DNA from: Tubulinosema ratisbonensis
Taxonomy: Eukaryota; Microsporidia; Tubulinosematidae
Length of the DNA stretch: 16,140 nucleotides
Reading direction: 5' to 3'
Assembly (NCBI GenBank): GCA_004000155.1
Contig: RCSS01000490.1
Coordinates: 1 to 16,140 of the forward strand
The notes beneath the pieces were generated by a model. That model made no database searches. It worked only from the letters and a program-made list of their open reading frames with translations, and was not told the origin of the DNA. The translations under genes were made by a program, and so were the position numbers. Shown piece after piece: positions 8,681 through 16,140 of the stretch (position 1 is its first letter; every line of letters begins with the position of its first letter).

Positions 8681-8948
8681 GTTTTATATAGAAAAATAAT
8701 TTCTTTAAATTTTTCATTAAAAATATTTCAAAAACAAAAAAATGCTTTTTTTTTGTTTTTAAAAAATTTCATTTCTAATGATCTTATCTTGAAAACAATT
8801 TTGATTCCTAATGACATATTAAAACATTTTGTTCTTAAACTGTTGAGTAAAAAATATGTGTCGTAGTTTTATGGTTTGTGAATTAAAAGCCACTTTGCTA
8901 TTAAATATTTCTTATTATAAAATTTTAATTTATAGTTACAAATATTAG
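8681..8948 (+). pseudogene. Unrecognised relic frame
   Basis: A plus-strand frame is open for 61 codons (8681-8863, TAG 8864-8866) without any ATG. It reads RKIISLNFSLKIFQKQKN, FISNDLILKTILIPNDIL and KHFVLKLLSKKYV. An overlapping frame (8856-8948) then continues with CRSFMVCELKATLLLNIS and ends at TAG. Upstream, the same frame carries EIGNYFIKNIINKTF before TAA and TAA. The alternation of charged and hydrophobic residues is protein-like. The lack of a start and the frame break mark it as a fragment. No family is recognised. Confidence 0.3.
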
Positions 8949-9519
8949 AATTTAATATCTGTTTAATTCAAATATAAATTACTAAAACTATTTACAAGAG
9001 TTGTATACAAAAACAGTATTAAAATTTTTAATTTAGCTGTCTAATTTTGTTTTGATTGTATATAAAGAAAAAATATACAAGTGATTTTCACTAATGCTTT
9101 AAATCTATTTACAATATATAATATTCACTTTTGATAGCAAATTTTGAAGAGATGTTAATACTAGTTATAAAATAAATACTTACACTAAGCTAATAGATAG
9201 TAGATAAATTATTTCAAAGCTCTTATGTAACGTAACAACTATTGGAGAGGAAAAAATTATAAACAAAACGCCAAAAAAATATCGTATTTCTGAATATTTT
9301 GCAGTGTAATAAATTCCGTGCTGATTGAGTTTGATACAGATATTTAAGAATAACTAAAAATTTTAAAAACACATAAAAATTATTAAGATGATATAAAGCA
9401 ATACATTACCACAAGATTTATTTTGATTTTGTAAAAGACTTGGTATTAAATTGATTTAGCATAGTTTATAGTAAATATCTTTTAAACAGAATAAAACGAT
9501 GTAAATAATTAAAAAATAA
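8949..9519. other. AT-rich spacer, no gene seen
   Basis: No reading frame, repeat or motif of note was found on either strand. Confidence 0.5.
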
Positions 9520-9846
9520 GATGTGACTTTAGATAGTTTATTATATTTTAAAATACTCTTAGTATGAATAGATTCATTTCGTTTAATAGATAAAGTTTAT
9601 CAGCATATTCATTACATCATTTCTCAGTACTTATATCGTGGATTTGTATTTATGTATACTAATCTAACAATATATTTCCAATGTATTTATTTTTATTACG
9701 TAAAGCAGAATAAAAAATTTATTCTAATGATTCTTCTAGTATATTTAGGACTAATATATAAAAAAACTTTTAAAATTTACTTTTTTATTTTTATATTAAC
9801 ACGAAATTCTTCATTAAACATTTTGATATATAAAATTTTTGTATAA
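9520..9846 (+). pseudogene. Hydrophobic, tyrosine-rich relic frame
   Basis: One frame covers 108 codons with a single internal TGA (9565-9567) and ends at TAA 9844-9846; about ten stops would be expected by chance. It reads DVTLDSLLYFKILLV, then DSFRLIDKVYQHIHYIISQY, RGFVFMYTNLTIYFQCIYF and ILMILLVYLGLIYKKTF. An ATG at 9652 would give 64 residues, but the frame clearly extends upstream of it. Two or three hydrophobic segments could be membrane-spanning. There is no start signal and no recognised family. It is either a dead membrane-protein gene or a chance open frame. Confidence 0.3.
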
Positions 9847-10280
9847 AAATATTTTAACGACTAAATTTATTAGTTTTTGTTTGTTGTAAAATTTTAAATT
9901 ATGAATAACCATAACAATATTATCTTTTTTATATAATTGTTAAAATTAAAAAATTAAATTTTGTAAATTTGATTTTTTACAATCTGAAGTTAACAATAAA
10001 AAATACAAAAAATAAACATTTTAAAGATAAAAAAAAATAAAAATAATTTAAAGTTTAAAGAAAACTGATCAGCTATCGTGATTTAAAAAATTAAATTAAT
10101 CAGTAATTAGAACCTCAAAAATTCGATATCAATAAAAAAATCGAGACAAGTATTAATCTACCTAATGTAAAATGATTTACAAATTAAACTTATATTTAAT
10201 AAAGCTTGAACTTGTATAAAGAGTATGAGCATAAATTGTCATCAAAAACGTTCTTGTTAGCAAAAATATGAAGACAAAAG
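9847..10280. other. AT-rich spacer, no gene seen
   Basis: No supported frame or motif on either strand. Confidence 0.5.
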
Positions 10281-10484
10281 TCAAATTAATAATATAATAT
10301 TTATAAATCTGAAATTCATAATTAAGTATAAAAGTTGTGGATGCTTTTTCTGACTGATGATTTTAAAATCTAATAAAAAATATTTATTGCTAACAAAAGT
10401 TCTAGTAAAAAGAAACATCAACTGTAGATCTAAAACCAACAAGCAATGATTTCTAACTAAGGAAAAGTACTTCTTTGACAATCA
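10281..10484 (-). pseudogene. Short unrecognised open frame
   Basis: A minus-strand frame is open for 66 codons directly after a TGA, with TTG but no ATG near its beginning; it ends at TGA 10283-10281. It reads KKYFSLVRNHCLLVLDLQLM, FTRTFVSNKYFLLDFKII and QKKHPQLLYLIMNFRF. The base composition is slightly less AT-rich than the flanks. This length is expected several times by chance in such DNA, so it is listed only as a possible gene fragment of unknown nature. Confidence 0.2.
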
Positions 10485-10745
10485 TTTTAATCCTTAAGAA
10501 ACCGTCTTTCATTAAAAAAATCAATCTAAAAATACATGTAGAAAAGTCAGGTATGTGTACAAAGATAAAAAACCTAAACAGAATGTAAAGTCTTTACATC
10601 CGCTGCATTTTATTTTCAAATCTAAAAATGTTTATAAAATTACAAATTCTTTACAGTTCTTTGTTTTTTATAATCATTACAAGCTAAAATACTATGTTCT
10701 AATAGTATCATAAAAAAGATTAAATTACTTGTGATTTCATAATAA

Positions 10746-11458
10746 AAAGCGTTTGCTCTTATGATGAGAAATACACAATTTAAACAATTTATTAAATATG
10801 ATAATACTATAAAAAAATCCATTATTCCAAACTGTAACGTCTTAAAACAAAAATCGTTTTCACTTTCAACTGCAATTTTCAATATAAGAAGTATATTAAT
10901 AAATTTATATGGAGTCTTTTGAGGGATTTTAAATAAATCAGGAAATCCTATATTAAAATTTTTAAAACCTAATATGAACTGTTACTTATTTTTGATTCCA
11001 TTATACTATGTAAATAATTTTTGTAGAAAAAAAAATATCAAAATGTTCTTAATATCATTATCTTTAATTAGTCTTAGGATACAAAATAGATTGTTTAAAA
11101 ATAACTTTAGAAATTTAATATTAATCCTCAAACAAACAAATAAGATTAAATATAAAATCATAAACTAGGTGCAATAGGCAAGAAAAACATTTTATTGTTT
11201 CTTTCAATATAATTTACAAAACGCTTTAGTATTTATTCGCCAGAAAGCAAAATTAGAAAAGAAAATTAGAGTAAAAATTAATCTGTGAAAGTTTAATAGA
11301 AACAAGTACAACCAAATGAAAACCCCTTTTTAAAAACAAATAGTTATTTGATCCCGAGTGCAAAGTTAAAAAATGAACATAGAAATACTTGGGCACAATT
11401 CAGAGAGGAAATAGTTGTGTTTAATATAAGGGAATCAGGAAAATTGTCTGAGTTATAA
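10746..11458 (+). pseudogene. Probable second IS630/Tc1-type transposase relic
   Basis: One plus frame runs from 10746 (tandem ATG at 10761) to TGA at 11286-11288 with only TGA 10920, TAG 11166 and TAG 11175 inside, about 180 codons where some 17 stops would be expected. A frame change then leads into 11300-11458, open for 52 codons. Blocks follow the order and spacing of IS630/Tc1 proteins. NIRSILINLYGVF and ILNKSGNPILKFL resemble the end of the first helix-turn-helix and its G-rich linker. ISLRIQNRLFKNNF resembles the second helix-turn-helix. ARKTFYCFF followed by NLQNALVFI resembles the stretch ending in the FIDE motif, whose Asp is not preserved. The last frame reads NPFLKTNSYLIPSAKLKN, HRNTWAQFREEIVVFNIRE and SGKLSEL. 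No catalytic residue is intact, so the family call is tentative. The antisense strand is also open for 113 codons. Confidence 0.4.
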
Positions 11459-12264
11459 AATCGAGTTATAAAAACGTCACTTTTATTATAAATATTGACC
11501 ATACTATATCATATATCAAAGAAAACATTAAAATAATACAAATTTTTTTACAATTTATAAAATTAGCTAATAGATATTTTTGCTAGGCAAATTAAATTTT
11601 AAACTTGTTTATTCAAATTAATAAATTTAATCTAAATTTATATTTAAAGCTCGTTTGCTATTATATCTACTTTAAACATCTACACTCCTAAATATATACA
11701 AATTTTGGTTTTTATAATGCATTCTAATATAAAGCCAAAAGCAAGCTTTAAAAATAATATTTAATAATTAATTTAATTTTTGACAAATTAAAGTATTTAT
11801 TGTAATTTCTTTTCTTGAAAATAAAACACGGTTTTGGCTCATTACAAACTAGATTATATTTTTAGTACAATATCTATACCATATGCACTATGTATTTTTT
11901 TTCACAGAGTGTTTTTCAGTCGTTATTATGAAAAATCAAGATGATAAAATGCGTTTAGATTCTTTAAATTAAAATTTTTCAAATTTTATTTTTATTCAAA
12001 ATCGATTTTATACATTATGAAATTTGTTAATTTGTATATAACCTTTTATCTGTACGTATTTTAAAGAACCTACTCACTTATTCCAATATATTTTCCTTTA
12101 TTTCAAAAACTTTTTATATGACAGACACATTTTTCAAGCAAGATATATAATATTCTAGTGTAACTTGTTATTTGAATCAGCTTAGATTAATCTTATTTAA
12201 TCAAAATGTAATAATAATCTTTGTTAGTTTCGTTTTTAAGATATAATTGCACCTTTAAGTGTGA
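11459..12264. other. AT-rich spacer, no gene seen
   Basis: Nothing convincing until about 12220, where short protein-like words in two other plus frames (RYNCTFKCETVMKFLLN; DIIAPLSVKQL) run up to and overlap the start of the next relic and may belong to it. Confidence 0.5.
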
Positions 12265-12745
12265 AACAGTTATGAAATTTCTCTTAAATTAAGAACGACT
12301 AAATTAGTTAAAAGATAAATCTACGAAACAATCGCTGATTTATTAAGAAGTGGTATGTTTTATAGTTGTATTTATGTGGTCGGAGGAGATAACTACTATT
12401 CTTTGATTTTTAGATATGAAGATATATTGAACAGATTCTAACAAATCGTTTTTCACTGAGCATACATTTAATATTTGTAAAATTTTAGAAGAAATACAAA
12501 TTAAAAAAGCGTTTGCAAAACATACATATGAGTCAATTTATTACTTTTAAAATTATAAAAAAATTTTTTTTTATTGGGTTAATATTAAAAAAAATTTAAA
12601 TATATTTGCAAATAAGATTAAATACACAATTTGGTTATTTGAAAAAGATTACTTCTGTTATTTTTTTTCGAAGCTTCGTTGTTATAAAATAGTTATATTT
12701 TTAAAATATTTCCCGGATTTGCAAGATAAATATCTTTTTCGTTAA
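12265..12745 (+). pseudogene. Unrecognised relic gene, well-preserved coding pattern
   Basis: Frame 1 reads NSYEISLKLRTTKLVKR, TAA at 12316, then ETIADLLRSGMFYSCIYVV and GGDNYYSLIFRYEDILNRF up to TAA 12439-12441. Frame 2 takes over from 12431 with SNKSFFTEHTFNICKILEEI, KKAFAKHTYESIYYF, TAA at 12548, and then 64 uninterrupted codons (12551-12742) containing FFYWVNIKKNLNIFANKI, TIWLFEKDYFCYFFSKLRCY and FLKYFPDLQDKYLFR before TAA 12743-12745. About 160 codons therefore hold two internal stops and one frameshift, with Gly, Cys, Trp and Pro far commoner than in the flanks. This makes it one of the clearest dead genes in the window. The family is unknown to me. Weaker traces continue in the same frame to about 13100. 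Confidence 0.45.
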
Positions 12746-13981
12746 TTTATATAAAATTTTAATGTTTTAGAAATACATTAAGGGCATTTAAAACTTTCGA
12801 TAATATTTTATATTTAATTAACATACACAAAACTATAAATTATTAAACTAGAGATTTATGTATGTAGTTTTATAAGATCGATTATGTTTAAGAATTATAT
12901 TTAATCATTTGTTGTAACAGTATAACTCTTTGTCATTTGATTATATTTGTTTTTAATATCTTTAATACTAAATCTAAATTTATATTATAAAAACCTAAAT
13001 TAAGATGGTTTAAAATTATAATTATGTATTGCACTAAGTTTTGTTCTTATGCATTAAATATCAAAAATTTATTATCATATAACATATAATTTATAATAGT
13101 TTTTTAACAAATTTAAAAAGATATGTCCGACAAAGCTTAAAATATTCTTTTAATATAGTTTTATTCTTAATATTTACAAAACTTTACAGATCGGATAAAA
13201 AAACATTAATTAATACTAATCAATTATAATCAATGTAATAACTATATTTGAAAAGAGAAATTGTTTAAACTTACAAAAATTTAAAAAACTTATGCTATAA
13301 TTAGAAAATGCAACCTTTAAATAAATCAGATATAAATTTATAAAATTGATTTATTTATACAAACAAACAAAATACAAGTGAAAACATAACAGGGGTTTTA
13401 CAAATAAGAAGCTGGCTTATATAAATCTTTGCTATTGATTTTTTAGTTTATTTCATATATTATAAATTTTCAATTTTCAAACTTTTATTCTTCTTCTTAA
13501 TTTCAGATCCAAACTTATATTCATTTAACTTTAGTTCTGAAGATAATAAAATTGTTATTCTAGAATTTCTTATTTTTATATTTTTAACTTTTAAAAATCC
13601 AAATAAAGATTTTAATATTTATATAAACTTGATTATATTTACATGATTCTATTGTAATTATTATTTTAATTCAGATTTAATTCATAATTAATATTCATAA
13701 TAATTTTTAAAGCTATGAACTTTTCTTAATCGTAAAAAAAATTTTCACCACAAAATATTTATCAGTTATTTAAATTTGAAATAATAAGCATTAAAATAAG
13801 CTTTAAATTAGCTGTTTAGAGTATTATTTTGCATATATTAATTTTAGATATATTTTTTAAATGAAATTCTGTTATAAAAAATACAAGGTAATATTTTACA
13901 AAAAATCGCATATTTCTTAGACTTTTTATTAGCCTTAAATTTATTATGTAAAATTTGTAAGTTGAACACCATGTTTTAATA
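12746..13981. other. AT-rich spacer with faint traces of the upstream relic
   Basis: Up to about 13100 the frame of the preceding relic still shows words such as KLEIYVCSFIRSIMFKNYI and LCIALSFVLMH among frequent stops. Beyond that nothing is seen. Confidence 0.45.
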
Positions 13982-14290
13982 TTAAAAAAAGAATATCCTT
14001 CTAATTAGTGGTATTTTAAATTGTGTTTGAGTTTATACCTAAATATATTCATTTACAATTTTGAGTAATTCTCTTTTGTATTCTTTATTATCTTGCTACG
14101 CTATTTACTCTTTATATTATCTTACGTTATACACAATATTTTTTGTACAATTTACATTATATTGTAATATAAATCTTGCCCCGGTTATTAATTTTTAAAA
14201 ATTCAGTTGAGTTTTTGCCAATGTTCCAATAAAATCTCAAACAACATTTATAGCATTAGAGCATAGTTTTTTCAGATTTTTACAGGTATG
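13982..14290 (-). pseudogene. Unrecognised relic gene
   Basis: A single minus-strand frame from 14290 down to 13982 carries KNLKKLCSNAINVV, TGA, DFIGTLAKTQLNF, TAA, KLITGARFILQYNVN, CTKNIVYNVR, then after several stops KEYKRELLKIVNEYI and QFKIPLIRRIFFF. The first 57 codons hold only two stops. The mix of Gly, Ala, Thr, Gln and Cys is unlike the AT-rich background and looks like a folded protein's sequence. The later half is more decayed (five stops). No start, no start signal and no recognised family. It is probably the remains of a host or mobile-element gene. Confidence 0.35.
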
Positions 14291-15059
14291 TTACTTTTAT
14301 GTAATGATTATTATTTCATTTTCCTCGTATATTTAAAATGTTTTAACTATTAAAAATTTTTTCCTTATCTACAAATCTTTATAAATTAGATTTGTATCGT
14401 TAAAAAATTAAAATACTACTTATGATCTATTCAAGAAAACTCAATAATATTTTACATGATCACATTTGTTTCATTATGTATAACTACAAAAATCTAATCA
14501 TTTGTAGTGATTGAAGTGATTTTAATTAAGTTATTTAAAGCATTTAAGTTTCATTCAATTCCAAAGTATATCGTAATATGTATTTATAACATATAACAAA
14601 AAACTCATTTTCTAAAAATTTAATTAAAAATAATTTTTTATTACTAGTCAAAAAAGTAATAACCTTTATATCAATTGTATTGTTATTAAATTCATCTAAA
14701 AAGTTTTTTGTATAAAAATAATATTTTTAAAATAAATTAGTTCCTAATTTGGTACTCAACCTAAATGTTGTGTAATATTATCAGTTTAAAACATTTTTAA
14801 TAGATATGTCTGTATCTTAAGAATTTTTGATAGATAACGATATTTAAAGTTGTAATTTCAAAATAAATATGACACTGATTAACAAGTTTTTGAGATTTGT
14901 CAAAAATTTCCAAAATCATTACAAAATACGTAAAAAATACAGATAATTTGTATTTTACAACCAAAAAATCAAAAAAATTTTTTATTAAAAATACTAAAAT
15001 AGTCAATTCACTTTTTAAATGTTATCTTTGCATAGCAAAGACATATAGATAATAAAGTC
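14291..15059. other. AT-rich spacer; one region open on both strands
   Basis: Most of this stretch shows nothing. At 14797-15006 the minus strand is open for 69 codons from a TTG (FVMILEIFDKSQKLVNQCHI). At 14894-15052 the plus strand is open for 52 codons (LSKISKIITKYVKNTDNLYF; IVNSLFKCYLCIAKTYR). They overlap, so at most one can be a true coding trace. Neither has a start signal. Confidence 0.4.
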
Positions 15060-15089
15060 GGATTACTAAGGATTATTAAGGATTTAATA
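15060..15089. repeat. Short tandem repeat, three 10-base units
   Basis: GGATTACTAA, GGATTATTAA and GGATTTAATA follow each other directly; the first two differ by one base and the third is degenerate. No function is apparent. Confidence 0.6.
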
Positions 15090-16140
15090 TGCTATATCTA
15101 GTATTTTATGTATAAATTGTGCTAGTAAAAAACATTCAAAAGAATAAAATCTAGTTCATAATATTCTTGCTTCACAATATCTCACTGTGATACTTATATG
15201 TCATTAATAAAATTTTTTTAAAACGTTTTATTAATTTAAAATATTGTCTCAAAAAAGGGAAAAATATAAAGCTTTAAGTATTAAAATAGCCATGTAAACT
15301 ATAAAGTTTTAAAATTTAATAAATTTTTATTTAAAAATTAAAAATTTTTCTTAGGTTGTTAATATATTCTACTGTTTTTTTCTATTAACGTAAGGCATGT
15401 TTATTCTAGGATGTAATAGTAGAGTCAATAAAATTTTTCTGAATATTTAAATATCAAAACATTTCTCATCGTTAGTATTAATCTTTATTTAAAAATACAT
15501 TGTAACAGCGATTTTTGAAACAAAAACAAAAAAATTAATAAAGCGAATTACAAATCGTAACGCAGAAAACAATTTGTTTAAATAATAAAAACCATTCTTT
15601 AGCTAATTTAGTATAAAAAAAAGATATAAAAATTTCAGCCTGGTACATTACAAAAAATTTAAAAAAAAGTAGTCTTTAATTTGAATACTTGTAAATCACA
15701 TCTTATTTCTTTTTACCAAGCAAAAAATTGAAAGATCGAGAGTCTATAAAGGTTTCAATTATAATTTATCTTAATTATTTTAGAAATTTATAAATTTTTT
15801 ACAAGCTTTTGCTTTATTTGTAATAAATACTATATAGAAATATCTGAGTTGATATCTTAACAAGGTTATGATAAATTTTGATATTTTTAGGAACAAATAC
15901 CTAAGTTTAAAACATTAAAAAAATACAAGGTAACAATACAAACAGATACAATACTAAATATAAAGACCCAATTTTTATGTAGTGTTTATAATGTTAGTTC
16001 AGCATTAATGGGTTTTAAATGATTTAAAAATACAATCATAAAAATTTCTTTTGTTTGTTTAACCCAAAAGAGGATCAAATAATATTATTAAGAACAAGAT
16101 AAGATATAAAAAAAGAAACAAGGTAAAAACTATTTAGCAA
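15090..16140. other. AT-rich stretch with weak coding traces at the end
   Basis: No gene can be called. From about 15690 to the right edge one plus frame shows protein-like words (LFLFTKQKIERSRVYKGFN; LNKVMINFDIFRNKYLSL; RPNFYVVFIMLVQH; WVLNDLKIQS; KRGSNNIIKNKIRYKKR) separated by about eleven stops in 148 codons, close to but below the chance rate. It may be the eroded edge of a gene continuing beyond the window. Confidence 0.35.

Noticed and set aside
10640..10981. 113-codon minus-strand frame resembling the last membrane segments of an anoctamin (TMEM16) protein
   Set aside because: The resemblance is loose (hydrophobic spacing, LEH motif only) and the plus strand of the same DNA fits an IS630/Tc1 relic better; kept only as a finding about the open antisense strand.
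14797..15006. 69-codon minus-strand open frame
   Set aside because: It starts at TTG, has no start signal, and the plus strand is equally open there; neither can be preferred.
16010..16026. GGG followed by TTTTAA and ATG, like a microsporidian start signal
   Set aside because: The frame from that ATG stops after two codons.
1..16140. CRISPR arrays, rRNA, tRNA or large terminal repeats
   Set aside because: No regularly spaced repeats, no rRNA-like conserved blocks, no complete tRNA fold and no long direct or inverted terminal repeats were seen.

Overview
The window is very AT-rich (about four fifths A+T by eye), with long gene-free stretches. It holds one intact gene and a series of reading frames broken by stops and frameshifts. 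A microsporidian (obligate intracellular, fungus-related) genome of the expanded, gene-poor, AT-rich type fits best; Edhazardia-like genomes are an example. Three things support this. The one intact gene is intronless. It has a CCCC motif 5-8 bases upstream of its ATG, matching the CCC/GGG-like start-proximal signals described in microsporidia. The recognisable debris comes from eukaryotic DNA transposons (Merlin and IS630/Tc1 types) that are common there. The assignment is an inference; no rRNA or tRNA was found to settle it.

Layout. 1-848: AT-rich, nothing firm. 849-1532 (+): decayed Merlin (ISXO2-like) transposase, the best-recognised relic. 2195-2752 (-): intact 185-codon gene for an acidic, charged, probably coiled-coil protein of unknown function, with its CCCC signal and, 36 bases upstream of the ATG, a long near-perfect palindrome (2788-2837). 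3258-3635 (-) and 4472-4567 (-): unrecognised relic frames. 5487-6220 (+): decayed transposase of IS630/Tc1 type, with a helix-turn-helix-like part, a linker and a DDE-like part in order. 6412-6814 (+): unrecognised relic. 7285-7573 (-), 8681-8948 (+) and 9520-9846 (+): further unrecognised relic frames. 10746-11458 (+): a second probable IS630/Tc1-type relic, whose antisense strand is also unusually open. 12265-12745 (+) and 13982-14290 (-): coding-like relics of unknown family. The remainder is AT-rich spacer.

The genes do not form a pathway. The picture is of one live gene in a field of dead transposons and eroded genes. Only the 2195-2752 gene is a confident functional call. The relic calls rest on low stop density in one frame and on protein-like residue patterns, which are weak evidence at this base composition, so confidences are kept low.
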